Source: Nitrospinota bacterium
GTDB lineage: Bacteria; Nitrospinota_A; UBA7883; JACRGQ01
DNA: 47,059 nucleotides
NCBI GenBank assembly: GCA_016217735.1
Contig: JACRGQ010000048.1
Coordinates: forward strand, 1 to 47,059
Direction of reading: 5' to 3'
The position numbers and the translations under genes are program-made. The notes beneath the pieces are model-generated. The model searched no databases, was not told the DNA's origin, and saw nothing but the letters and a program-made list of their open reading frames with translations. This document shows, piece by piece, positions 16,560 through 25,227 of the stretch; position 1 is the first letter of the stretch, and each line of letters starts with the position of its first letter.

Positions 16560-18551
16560 ATGGGTGAACTGGTAAACACGGTTTTTACGGCGTTGGGGGG
16601 TGTTCCACCCGATCTGTTTGCGCCCGGCGCCGCCAACCACGCCGACACCATCGCGGCGGGATATTATGATCCCTCCCTCGTCGTGCTTTCCTATCTCATT
16701 GCCACCATAACCTCGTACGTGGCGCTTTTTCTTTCCGCGCGGGCCAGCGGCTTGAAATCGCCCTCGATGCGGCGGAGCTTGCTGCTTGTCGGCGGCGCCA
16801 GCATGGGAGGCGGCATCTTCTCTATGCACTTCATAGGCATGATAGCCTTCCATCTGCCGATGGCTGTACACTACGATCCCGGCCTCACCATCCTTTCCCT
16901 TCTCATAGCGGTCTCCGGGGCGCTTTACGCCCTCTCCACCGTCTCGCGCGGATACTTGAAGCCGCGGCAGATGCTGCTTAACGGAACGGTGATGGGGCTG
17001 GTTATCGCCGCAATGCACTATGTCGGCATGGCCGCCATGCGGCTGGAAGCGGCGATCCGCTACCGGCCAGGACTGTTCGCCTTTTCGCTTGTTATCGCCA
17101 TCACGGCCGCCACGGCGGCGCTTTGGCTGATGCGCTCTTTCAAGGAAGAGATCGTCGGCGGAAAACAGCAATTGATGTGGGGAAGCGCCGCGCTTATGGG
17201 GCTTGCGGTATGCGGCATGCACTACACCGGCATGGCGGCCGCCATCTATTACCCCCTTCCAGGAGGCGAAGCGCCACCCCATGCGGGAATGCCACACGAT
17301 ATGCTGACGCTGTTGGTCACGGGCGTCATTGTGGTAATCCTCTGCCTGGCGGTCATTTTCGCCTTCCAACTTGAGATTGTGGAACGAAGACGGGCGGAAG
17401 AAGAGCTCCGCCGCCTCGCCACCGCCATCGAACACACCGCGCAAACGGTCATCATCACCGACGCGGCGGGAAATATTATCTACGCGAACCCCGCCTTCGA
17501 AAAAATCACCGGTTACACCGTAGTGGAGGCCATCGGTAAAACCCCGCGTTTCCTGAAAAGCGGACGCCAAACGCCGGACTTCTACACACACCTCTGGCAA
17601 ACGATCACCGCGGGCCGCACATGGGAAGGGATACTGGTCAACAGGAAAAAAAATGGCGCCCTTTACGAAGAGCGCGCCTCTATTTCCCCCATCGTGAACG
17701 GTGATGGCACGGTGGTCAGCTTCGTGGCCCTGAAGAGCGACATTACGATGGAAAACGCCCTGCGCAGGATCAAAGACCGCATCAGCGCCGTCATTTCGCA
17801 TGAATTGTGTACGCCGCTGGCAGAATTGCAATTGGCGGGTTTCCTGGCCGCTTCGCTGGAAGGGGGAAATGGCGCCCCCACCTCCCTTGCCAAATTGCAG
17901 GCGGCGATCAAGGGAAGTTTCACCGACTTTGAGCGCATTGCCACGGACACCTCCCTGTTCACCAGCCTGAGCATGCCGAAGGAACGGACCGTATTCACCG
18001 CCTTTTTTCTCCACCCCCTGATCCTCTCCTGCGTGGCCAATGCGCGGGAAATGATGAAAAGGGAGAACCGTTTTCTTACGCTGGAACCCGATGTGGACGC
18101 AATTGACGTCTCGTTCCAGATGACGGGAAACGACAATATGGTGGTGCAGGCGGTGAACCGGGTGCTTTCCAACGCCATCAAGTACACGCCAGACGGAAAA
18201 ATGATCCGCATCGCGGCCAACATTGGTCCGGAAGGGGTCGTGCTCACCATTCGTGATGAAGGGAGCGGCATACCGCCAGAGCGGCTGGAAATGATCTTCG
18301 AACCCTATTACTCACTGGACGATCCGTTAAAGCACAGCACCAGCCAGTATGCTTTCAGGGGGGGCGGCATTGGACTGGGACTCTCCATCACCCGGTTGAT
18401 CATGGATTACCACGGCGGCTTGTTGACGGTGGAAAGCGAAGGCGGCGAAAAAGGAACCATCGTGAAACTGACCTTCCCGCGTGAGCGAATCGCCTCACCC
18501 TTCGTTAAAGATGGGGACGCTTATAACATAGGGCAGGTTATTGCCACATGA
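16560..18551 (+). CDS. MHYT-PAS membrane histidine kinase
   Basis: About 663 residues. The N-terminal seven-helix MHYT sensor has its three signature repeats (SMHFIGM near 88, AMHYVGM near 152, GMHYTGM near 220). A PAS domain (about 290-395, TVIITDAAGNIIYANPAFEK) follows. Next come a HisKA dimerisation helix with the phospho-His box SHELCTPLAE (His near 414), where the usual Arg is Cys, and an HATPase domain with NAIKYTPDGK, DEGSGIPPERLEMIFEPYYS and GGGIGLGLSITRLI. MHYT domains are proposed to sense O2, CO or NO through a metal. ATG 16560 was preferred over TTG 16545, though neither has a strong ribosome site. There is no adjacent response regulator. It shares a catalytic-domain insertion with the kinase at 44896. 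Confidence 0.92.
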   Translation: MGELVNTVFTALGGVPPDLFAPGAANHADTIAAGYYDPSLVVLSYLIATITSYVALFLSARASGLKSPSMRRSLLLVGGASMGGGIFSMHFIGMIAFHLPMAVHYDPGLTILSLLIAVSGALYALSTVSRGYLKPRQMLLNGTVMGLVIAAMHYVGMAAMRLEAAIRYRPGLFAFSLVIAITAATAALWLMRSFKEEIVGGKQQLMWGSAALMGLAVCGMHYTGMAAAIYYPLPGGEAPPHAGMPHDMLTLLVTGVIVVILCLAVIFAFQLEIVERRRAEEELRRLATAIEHTAQTVIITDAAGNIIYANPAFEKITGYTVVEAIGKTPRFLKSGRQTPDFYTHLWQTITAGRTWEGILVNRKKNGALYEERASISPIVNGDGTVVSFVALKSDITMENALRRIKDRISAVISHELCTPLAELQLAGFLAASLEGGNGAPTSLAKLQAAIKGSFTDFERIATDTSLFTSLSMPKERTVFTAFFLHPLILSCVANAREMMKRENRFLTLEPDVDAIDVSFQMTGNDNMVVQAVNRVLSNAIKYTPDGKMIRIAANIGPEGVVLTIRDEGSGIPPERLEMIFEPYYSLDDPLKHSTSQYAFRGGGIGLGLSITRLIMDYHGGLLTVESEGGEKGTIVKLTFPRERIASPFVKDGDAYNIGQVIAT

Positions 18552-18620
18552 GGCTCTTTGTCCTCAAAGCGTCACCGCCCGCCGTACTCCACGGAAATAT
18601 GGGCATTCGCCAATAAAAGA

Positions 18621-18773
18621 AAAATATACCCGGCATTCCGCATTGTCCATGTGCAACGCGTGGAAAACGCGCCGCGTTCCCCGCGCCGCCATGCGATTAA
18701 GGATTGTTTTTGAACCCCCCTTCCTCTAATATCAATCGATAAATGGGGTACCAGAGGGCAACATACAATGGCG
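18621..18773. repeat. ~150-bp direct repeat, copy B (upstream of NHL gene)
   Basis: Counterpart of 16352-16498 in the same orientation, 2.27 kb downstream. The alignment runs from AAAATATACCCG through GTCCATGTG and the identical CATGCGATTAAGGATTG to CAATGGCG. The annotated open frame of the NHL gene begins inside this repeat (ATG 18743), which makes that start suspect. Confidence 0.8.
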
Positions 18774-21700
18774 CCCAGGGAGTGCGCGCATTCCTTGAAG
18801 ACGCCTGCGCCGGCGACAACCGGCGGGCCGCCGTGGCGGCGGTTCCTTCAGGCATTCTTGTTTCCATAAATTCCAGCGGCGCATTCCACCATGACGAAGG
18901 GCTTTCGCCCGCCGCCGGTATCGCGGTCTGCCCCCAGGGGCGCATCTTCGTCACCGACGAGTTCAATCACCGCGTTCTCGTATACGCGCCCGGCTTCAGC
19001 CTTACCGCCGCCATTGGCGGCCACGGCGCCGGCATCGGCGAATTCCGCTATCCGCGCGGCATCGCCATAGCGCCCAACGGCACGGTTTATGTGGCCGACG
19101 CATGGAACCACCGGATCGTGGTCATCGGCCCCGATCTTGCCGTGAAGGGGAGCATCGGGGAACTGGGGAACGGCGCGGGGCAGCTCGACGAACCGTGCGG
19201 CGTGGCATTCGTGAACGGCGCGCTGGCGGTGCTGGAAAAATCGAATCACCGGCTGCAACTTTTCACGCCGGAAGGGATTTCCACCGCGATATTCGGCAAG
19301 CGGGGAAGCGCGGACGAGCAGGCGCGGTTTTACGCCGTTCCCGTGCCGCCGGAACTCTTCTCTCCGCCGGTCTTTGAATTCCCCACGGCCCTCGCGGCCG
19401 ATGCGGCGGGCAATTTTTACGTGGCCGACACCAACAACCACCGGATGGTGAAACTCTCCCCGGCGGGCGATTATATCAGCGCCTATACAACGCCGGGACT
19501 GCGCTACCCGGTGGGAGCCGCATGCGATGCGGCGGGGAACCTCCACGTAACCCAGTTCAACCGCGAGGGTGTGCATGTTTTTTCACCCGGGGGGATATAC
19601 CTGTATAAATACCTGCCGCGCGGGCTGGAGATGCCCGTGGCGGTTGCATGCGCCGGAAACGCCGTGTATGTGGCGGCCGGCATGACGGCCCGGGTGGCGG
19701 CTTTCACGCTCGAAGCGCGGCACGACGCCGGTTGCGCGCTGGAAACGCCGTTCGCCTTCCACCTGAAAGAAGCGCTGGGGGCGATGGCGATGGGAGACTG
19801 GGAATCGGCGTTCAATGCCCTCGGCGATGCCGCCGCCTCCCCCGCCCCTTCGCCGGACGAATTGGCCGCCACGCTGCCCGAGGGCGATTTCGCCCCCTTC
19901 CCGCCGCCAAAACAGCCGCCGCGCGCCGGAGCCGCCGCCTTCTGCCGTTTGCTGGACGAAGCGGCCGCCGCCCGGTGGAAAATGTTGAAAGAACTGTTGA
20001 TCCGCAAAACGGCGGCGGCGGATGAAAATATCGCCGCCACCTTGCAAATAGAGAAAACATTGCTGCTGGGAAGCGGCGGAATCGATGACTTCATGGTGGC
20101 CCGATGGCGCTCCATTAAATCGCTGCTGAACCTAAGCGCCGATTTCAAGCGGACAGCGGCGGCGCTGCGCAAAATATCGGAATTCCGGCGGCGGCTGACG
20201 CTTGCCGGACAGGAGATTTCCGCGCGGCTGGCATCGCTGGCGGCGGGACAGGGGGCGGTGGCCGCGATGGGGAAAACGCGCGAAGCGTGGTTCACCGACG
20301 CGGCGAAAGAAGCGCCGGCGCTGAATTTCAACAGCGCTCCCGCCGAGCGCACCGCCTTCGCCGTCAACGAAAACAGGCTTTCGCAGACGGCATTCGAGTT
20401 CCGCGCCCTTTGGGGCATCGCGGCCGACGCGCACTTCGAAATCGCCTCGCTCGCCGCCGCTGGCCTGCTGGATAAAAATGCGGTGGCGGAACATATCGGC
20501 CCGGCGCTCGGCCTACTGCTCGATGCCCCCGAAGAATCCGCCACCCGGCTTAATTTCCTCAACGGCGTCGAGGCGCTGCTGGAAGCGGCCGGCCCCGATG
20601 CCGTGGCGGGGTGGCTGCGGGCTAACGCATCCGGCGCGGCGTGGGAAGCGCTGGGGCGCGAAGATAACATACATCCCGCCAACCAACGCCCGGTTTATGC
20701 CTTGCTGGCGGCCCTTTGGGCTAACGGAGTGGAAGGCGGAAAAGCCGCGGATCCCGCCGCTTGGGAAAAGATCGCCGCATTTTATCACGCCGAGTTCACC
20801 AAATTCGTGGGCGAAAACGCCCCGTTGCGCGTGGAGCTGCTGCGCAATACCATGTTGCTGCCGTTGGCCGAAAAGTCGGATCCCAAACAGGCGGCGATGA
20901 CGCTGCGCAAAATTTCGCTGCTTAATTACCATTTAATGTTTCAGGAGCGCTACATCGCCGGATTGATGCTGGAGTACCTAACGCGCTACGCGCTTTTCGC
21001 CGCCAAATCCCCCTGCCTGCCGCCCGGCACGGCGGAGTGGACGGCCGCCGCGCTCGATGCGCTTATCGCCGAAGCCGCCATTGCCGGCAATGGCGAAAAC
21101 GCCGCTACGGATGCCGCGTTGCAAAAGCTGAAAACCGCGGGCACCGCCGATGAAAAACAGGATTTGAAAATCCGCCAGGCCGCCGCGTCCGCCGCCAACA
21201 ACTACCTGTCGCTGCTGGGGGCGCACCTCGCGCTGGCCCGCGCCGCGTTGCCGCCGGCCGTGGAAAATGCGCCGCGTTCCACCGGAACCATTTATGAAAC
21301 CGCCGCCGGATTCCACCAGTTGACCGGCCCCACCGCCGCTCTTTTCGACGCGGCGGGAAACCTGTATGTGGCGGCCCGTTCCACCGTCTCGGTATTCGGC
21401 AAGGATTTGCGGCCATACCGCGCGCTGGGAACATACGGCCGGGGGCCGGGCAAGCTCGACACCCCCATGGATATTGCATTCGCCCCGGATGGCAGCCTGT
21501 TGGTCACTCAAATATATTCGCCGGTGATCGCGCGCTTCGCCCCGGATGGCTCGTTTGACCGCGAAATCACGCTGGAAAAAATTGATGGCCGGCGCGTCTA
21601 CCGCATCCAAATCAACGGCGACGGAAATATTTTCGCCAGCTTTTTCGACGGGGAGGGAATCAACGTTTACACCCCGGACGGGAAGTTTTTGCGCGGCATT

Positions 21701-22075
21701 CCCCTGAAAGGGTCTCCCTTCGAGCGGTTGGGCGGGGTACGCGGCTTCGCGCTGGTGAACGGCGCGCTCTACGCCGGGGGAAACGGCATTTTGGCGGCGG
21801 TGGATGCCGTCAGCGGCGCGCTCCGGCATTTCAAGGAAACCGGGCTTTCATTCGGCGAGGTCAACGGCATCTGGCCGGACGGGGCGGGAAACCTGTATTT
21901 TATCGACTACGCGCGGAACATGATCGCCGTCACCGACGATGCTTTATCGTCGGCGCGGCCGCTGCCAGCCATGAAGACGGTGGCCGTCGGCGCGCTGGCC
22001 GCCGGAGGAAACGGTCTCCTTGCCGTGTGCGATTACCGGGGAAACCGCCTGCGGCTTTTCAACACTAAAGCGTAG
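18743..22075 (+). CDS. large protein with two NHL beta-propellers flanking a helical core
   Basis: Up to 1110 residues. The first NHL propeller (about 35-330) has repeats such as PRGIAIAPNGTVYVADAWNH, FPTALAADAAGNFYVADTNN and YPVGAACDAAGNLHVTQFNR. The second (about 865-1108) has TGPTAALFDAAGNLYVAARS, TPMDIAFAPDGSLLVTQIYS and VNGIWPDGAGNLYFIDYARN. Between them lie some 530 residues of Ala/Leu-rich helical sequence without a recognised domain. No signal peptide is seen, so it is probably cytosolic. NHL propellers usually bind protein, RNA or small ligands. It is followed 4 nt later by the nucleotidyltransferase/radical SAM fusion, which implies a joint role. The start is uncertain: ATG 18743 lies within repeat B and lacks a ribosome site; GTG 18782 or a later GTG are alternatives. 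Confidence 0.88.
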   Translation: MGYQRATYNGAQGVRAFLEDACAGDNRRAAVAAVPSGILVSINSSGAFHHDEGLSPAAGIAVCPQGRIFVTDEFNHRVLVYAPGFSLTAAIGGHGAGIGEFRYPRGIAIAPNGTVYVADAWNHRIVVIGPDLAVKGSIGELGNGAGQLDEPCGVAFVNGALAVLEKSNHRLQLFTPEGISTAIFGKRGSADEQARFYAVPVPPELFSPPVFEFPTALAADAAGNFYVADTNNHRMVKLSPAGDYISAYTTPGLRYPVGAACDAAGNLHVTQFNREGVHVFSPGGIYLYKYLPRGLEMPVAVACAGNAVYVAAGMTARVAAFTLEARHDAGCALETPFAFHLKEALGAMAMGDWESAFNALGDAAASPAPSPDELAATLPEGDFAPFPPPKQPPRAGAAAFCRLLDEAAAARWKMLKELLIRKTAAADENIAATLQIEKTLLLGSGGIDDFMVARWRSIKSLLNLSADFKRTAAALRKISEFRRRLTLAGQEISARLASLAAGQGAVAAMGKTREAWFTDAAKEAPALNFNSAPAERTAFAVNENRLSQTAFEFRALWGIAADAHFEIASLAAAGLLDKNAVAEHIGPALGLLLDAPEESATRLNFLNGVEALLEAAGPDAVAGWLRANASGAAWEALGREDNIHPANQRPVYALLAALWANGVEGGKAADPAAWEKIAAFYHAEFTKFVGENAPLRVELLRNTMLLPLAEKSDPKQAAMTLRKISLLNYHLMFQERYIAGLMLEYLTRYALFAAKSPCLPPGTAEWTAAALDALIAEAAIAGNGENAATDAALQKLKTAGTADEKQDLKIRQAAASAANNYLSLLGAHLALARAALPPAVENAPRSTGTIYETAAGFHQLTGPTAALFDAAGNLYVAARSTVSVFGKDLRPYRALGTYGRGPGKLDTPMDIAFAPDGSLLVTQIYSPVIARFAPDGSFDREITLEKIDGRRVYRIQINGDGNIFASFFDGEGINVYTPDGKFLRGIPLKGSPFERLGGVRGFALVNGALYAGGNGILAAVDAVSGALRHFKETGLSFGEVNGIWPDGAGNLYFIDYARNMIAVTDDALSSARPLPAMKTVAVGALAAGGNGLLAVCDYRGNRLRLFNTKA

Positions 22076-22079
22076 TTGA

Positions 22080-23897
22080 ATGACGGTTATTGCATTGGTA
22101 CAGACGCGGTTATTCGCCGCGGCGGACGGACAACCTGACGCTTTCGCGGAGATGGTTCTCAACCGTATTATCACCGCGCTTAAGCGTATGAAAACGCTCG
22201 ATGGCATTGTGCTTGCCGCATCGGAGCGGAGCGAACGCGAACCGTTGCGGCAAGCGGCGGAACGGCACGGCGTGAAAATATTCTTCGGGCCGGATGACCC
22301 GCTTCAACGGCTGATCGCCGCCGGGCGGGCGTTTAACGCCGGTGTGGCGGTGCGCGTGACGGGCAATGCCCCTTTCATCGATCCCCGCCTTGCCGATGAA
22401 CTGGTCGTGCGGCACCGCGCCGCCGTCGCCGCCTGTTTTTCCCGCGCTGGCGGCTATCCGGCCGGGGTGGTGCCGGAAGTGTTCACGTTGGAGACGTTCG
22501 CCAAGGGCGGAACCAGCCCGGCGGCCTTCTATCGGGAGATGCTGAACGACAAGCGCAACTGCCGCCTTGTCACAACGAACGAACCGGAGGGACTCTCCCT
22601 TAAAATCAACTCCCGTTACGACGCGGCGCTGGCTGAAAAAATTGCGGCACGCCTGGGCGGGGCCGCGAACGATTATCCGGCGCTCATCGCGGCGTTGCCG
22701 GATATCGTATACGGATTTCTTGCCGCCGCCGATGCGCCGGAAAAAAGGCATTACAATGCCATGCTGGAGGATCTGGAGGCTGCCGCGATGTCCGTTACCG
22801 TCCGTTCGGTGCCGGGCTTTTTAAAGATGGAGGTGCATAATCTATGCAACATCAAGTGCGCCACCTGCGTGCATCAGTTCAATGTGGTGCCAAAAGGGGA
22901 ATTCGCCACCCTCTTTAAAGGTTTCCCCCCCGAAAACCTTCTGGCGTACCCGTTGTTCAAGGATCGGGGCGATGGCTTTTTTTCCAAGCAAAGCGTTCCC
23001 CTTTCGCCCAAACTCTTCGGCCTGATGCGCGAGTTGCTGTTCCCGTACGTCCGCGCCGTATCGTTCGGCGTGTATGGCGAAGTATTTTTGAACCATCACC
23101 TCGAGGAGTATGTCCGGCTGGGCAAAAAAGACGGGTTGACGGTCATCATCGTCACTAACGGAACGCTGATGCGGGAACAACGGGCGCGCGCGCTTGTCGA
23201 TGCGGGGCTTGACGTGATGGCGATTTCGTTCGACGGCGCCAGCAAAGAGGTGTTTGAGGATATCCGGCGGGGAGCCGATTATGACAAAGTTGCCGGCAAC
23301 CTGAAGACGGTGGTGCGGCTGCGGAGCGAATCCGGCAAAAAATTGCCGGTCATACAGATTCAATTCACCGCCTCGAACAAAAATATCCACGAGCTGCCGG
23401 CGCTGGTGCGTTTGGCCGCCGGATGGGGGGTGGATATCATCGATGTCAGCTACTGCTTCATCACCGGATTTATGGATCCGGCGGATTCCCTCTATTTTCA
23501 CCAGGGGAAAACGCGCGATACCGTGTCGCATGCGCGGCTGTTGGCGGCCGGGCTTGGCATCCGCATGACGCTGTCCCGGGAAATGGCGATGACCGTCGAC
23601 GGGGTGGTGGACGACGCCGCGTGCCGTTTTCCCTGGCGGATCATGGACATCGGCAGCAACGGCAACATGCAAATGTGCGGTTGCCACTATGTGGAAAGCG
23701 CCGGAAACATTTTGGAAACGCCGGTAATGGAAATACTGAATGCGCCGCGCTACCGGGAAGTCCGGCGGGGGCTCAGGAAGGAAGCGGCGATGCATCCCAT
23801 TTGCCAGGGATGCCGCGCAACGGCGTCGGAACCTCCCAATCCCGCCGGTTTTTTCGCGGTGCCGGAAATGGCCGCTGCGCCGCTTTATTCACGATAA
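22080..23897 (+). CDS. fusion of degenerate SpsF-like nucleotidyltransferase and radical SAM/SPASM domain
   Basis: 605 residues. Residues 1-215 follow the SpsF/CMP-KDO-synthetase-type fold (VIALVQTRL, VLAASERSEREPL, VRVTGNAPFIDPRLADEL). However, the nucleotide-binding loop R-x-G-S-x-R-x-P-x-K is replaced by TRLFAAADGQPDAF, and the metal-binding Asp of GDCPLID is Asn (GNAPFID), so transferase activity is doubtful. From about 245 a radical SAM domain has C256-x3-C260-x2-C263 (LCNIKCATC), with GVYGEVFLNHH where GGEP is usual. A SPASM-like C-terminus has CRFPW, MCGCHY and ICQGC. It is co-transcribed with the NHL gene. The likely role is modification of a protein or surface-related substrate; none is identified. 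Confidence 0.85.
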   Translation: MTVIALVQTRLFAAADGQPDAFAEMVLNRIITALKRMKTLDGIVLAASERSEREPLRQAAERHGVKIFFGPDDPLQRLIAAGRAFNAGVAVRVTGNAPFIDPRLADELVVRHRAAVAACFSRAGGYPAGVVPEVFTLETFAKGGTSPAAFYREMLNDKRNCRLVTTNEPEGLSLKINSRYDAALAEKIAARLGGAANDYPALIAALPDIVYGFLAAADAPEKRHYNAMLEDLEAAAMSVTVRSVPGFLKMEVHNLCNIKCATCVHQFNVVPKGEFATLFKGFPPENLLAYPLFKDRGDGFFSKQSVPLSPKLFGLMRELLFPYVRAVSFGVYGEVFLNHHLEEYVRLGKKDGLTVIIVTNGTLMREQRARALVDAGLDVMAISFDGASKEVFEDIRRGADYDKVAGNLKTVVRLRSESGKKLPVIQIQFTASNKNIHELPALVRLAAGWGVDIIDVSYCFITGFMDPADSLYFHQGKTRDTVSHARLLAAGLGIRMTLSREMAMTVDGVVDDAACRFPWRIMDIGSNGNMQMCGCHYVESAGNILETPVMEILNAPRYREVRRGLRKEAAMHPICQGCRATASEPPNPAGFFAVPEMAAAPLYSR

Positions 23898-23905
23898 AGC
23901 GGGCG

Positions 23906-24307
23906 CTACGCGCCGCTGGATTTCAGGTGGGGGCCATACGCGCGGTCAACCGTCTGTATGTGGTTTTTCAGCCACTGCACCAGCAGGCCGACCAGTTCCA
24001 TCGTCATCACCGGATCGCCGCTCCGGTAACGGACCTGAATCTCGGTCACCTGCATGATGAAATCGACATGCTGGTTCTTATGGTTGGCAAAATCGGGGTA
24101 GTTGGCGGCCTGCATGGCGTTTTCTTCGTCGACAAAGTGGGTCTTGGTGTATTCCATTAATCCGCTCAGAGCCACTCCCAGCGCTTCGCGGTTCTTTTTT
24201 TCGCGGATACCGTCGTGCAGGTCGTTGAGAAGCCTGAAAAGCCCCTTGTGCTGGTTGTCGAACAACTCGACCCCGGTACTGTAACTATCGTCCCACTTCA
24301 CGTACAT
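23906..24307 (-). CDS. bacteriohemerythrin (second of two)
   Basis: A 133-residue single-domain hemerythrin with all di-iron ligands: His in FDNQHKGLFRLLNDLH, His/Glu in THFVDEENAMQAANYPDF, the HKNQH pair, and His/Asp in WLKNHIQTVDRAY. It resembles the protein at 15888 but is diverged. The gene is convergent with the radical SAM fusion, whose stop is 8 nt away, and has its own TATAAT at 24343-24348. It probably binds or stores O2 or delivers it to a partner; the exact role is not visible. Confidence 0.94.
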   Translation of the reverse strand: MYVKWDDSYSTGVELFDNQHKGLFRLLNDLHDGIREKKNREALGVALSGLMEYTKTHFVDEENAMQAANYPDFANHKNQHVDFIMQVTEIQVRYRSGDPVMTMELVGLLVQWLKNHIQTVDRAYGPHLKSSGA

Positions 24308-24342
24308 AATCGCCCCTTGGTTGAATCGTTGGTTCGGGCTGC

Positions 24343-24348
24343 ATTATA
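24343..24348 (-). promoter_or_regulatory. -10 box of the second hemerythrin gene
   Basis: A perfect TATAAT on the minus strand, about 36 nt before the ATG at 24307. No recognisable -35 lies at normal spacing. A short inverted repeat (CGGG/CCCG) surrounds it. Transcription by an alternative factor or with an activator is possible. Confidence 0.35.
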
Positions 24349-24386
24349 ACCCGAAAAAACGACACGGGGGAAGCGGCGGATCACCG

Positions 24387-24476
24387 TCATTTCTCCGCGA
24401 TGATAGTGGCGCCGCCGTAGAGCCAGGTGTAAACCCCGGCAAGGAGGTCTTTGTAATGCCCGGTTACGTCCGCCAT
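24387..24476 (-). pseudogene. possible 29-codon remnant resembling a methyltransferase N-terminus
   Basis: Starting 16 nt after the sigma-factor stop, the minus strand reads HYKDLLAGVYTWLYGG before a stop codon. This resembles the first helix of class I SAM methyltransferases (HYDxLLAxxYxWMxGG type), but nothing follows in any frame. It may be a truncated gene left behind the sigma factor, a genuine micro-ORF, or chance. There is no ribosome-binding site. Confidence 0.2.
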
Positions 24477-24492
24477 GCGTATAAGTGGCGTG

Positions 24493-25152
24493 TCAATTCC
24501 GGTTGGGGGCGTTTTTTTTTCCGGTGCGCTCTTTTTTTGCCTGCCCGCCCAAATAGTAGGCGGAAAGCTCCTTGCGCAGGAAAAGGCGCGCGCGGTGCAG
24601 GCGCGATTTCACCGCCGGCACGCTGATCTTGAGCGTGCGGGCGGCCTCCTCGGCGGAGAAACCTTCCACGTCGCGCAGCACGAAGACGATGCGGTACTTT
24701 TCCGGCAACTCCAGCAGCGAGGTCTGGATGTGATCGGCAAGTTCGCGGTTGAGCAGATCCTCCGCCGGCGTGGTGGGCCACGAACTCTCCGCCAGCCCCT
24801 TCACTTCGGCTTCGCCGGGGATGAGATCGTCCAGCGAAACGTGCCGCGCTGGCTCATTCTTGCGGCGGCGCTTGTTCTTCAGGCAGGAGGTGCTGGCGAT
24901 CCGGTAGAGCCACGTCTTGAACGACGCGTCGCCGCGGAAACCGCCGAGGTAGCGGTAGGCGGTCATGAAGGTCTCCTGCACGACGTCCTTGGCGTTGTCG
25001 GCGCAGCCGCACATCCGCATCAGGAAGCCGTACATTTTGCCTTCGTAGCGGACAACCAGCTCGTCGAAGGCTTTAACGTCGCCCGCCTTGAAGCGGTGAA
25101 CCGCCTCGAAATCCTTCTCTTTGGCCGCGTCCGCGTTTAATGTTTTATACAT
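24493..25152 (-). CDS. ECF-type RNA polymerase sigma factor
   Basis: A 219-residue group 4 sigma factor. Region 2 runs from FDELVVRYEGKMYGFLMRM through DAKDVVQETF-type sequence (here NAKDVVQETFMTAYRYLGGF) to SFKTWLYRIASTSCLKNKRR. Region 4 is LPEKYRIVFVLRDVEGFSAE with a helix-turn-helix (EEAARTLKISVPAVKSRLHRAR). A basic tail follows. ATG 25152 was chosen over GTG 25161 because the perfect TATAAT at 25170-25175 would start transcription within two bases of that GTG. The anti-sigma factor is not adjacent; a zinc-finger candidate lies 3 kb away at 28199. The C-terminal lysine codons form long homopolymer runs. Confidence 0.93.
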   Translation of the reverse strand: MYKTLNADAAKEKDFEAVHRFKAGDVKAFDELVVRYEGKMYGFLMRMCGCADNAKDVVQETFMTAYRYLGGFRGDASFKTWLYRIASTSCLKNKRRRKNEPARHVSLDDLIPGEAEVKGLAESSWPTTPAEDLLNRELADHIQTSLLELPEKYRIVFVLRDVEGFSAEEAARTLKISVPAVKSRLHRARLFLRKELSAYYLGGQAKKERTGKKNAPNRN

Positions 25153-25169
25153 CGCTTCCACTATCCTAA

Positions 25170-25175
25170 ATTATA
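25170..25175 (-). promoter_or_regulatory. -10 box of the ECF sigma gene
   Basis: A perfect TATAAT on the minus strand in a short AT-rich island between divergent genes. The region 17 nt upstream is A-rich without a standard -35. The predicted transcript start near 25163 leaves GGAAG as the ribosome site before ATG 25152. Confidence 0.4.
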
Positions 25176-25227
25176 CTATTAATGCCTGGATGATTTTTAA
25201 AAAACGGCGCGGGGAGGGAATTACGGT

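Noticed and set aside
24321-24626. 101-codon plus-strand ORF with AAGGAGGT upstream of an internal ATG
   Set aside because: It runs antisense into the end of the sigma-factor gene and has no sensible composition; the ribosome-site match arises from the complementary sequence.
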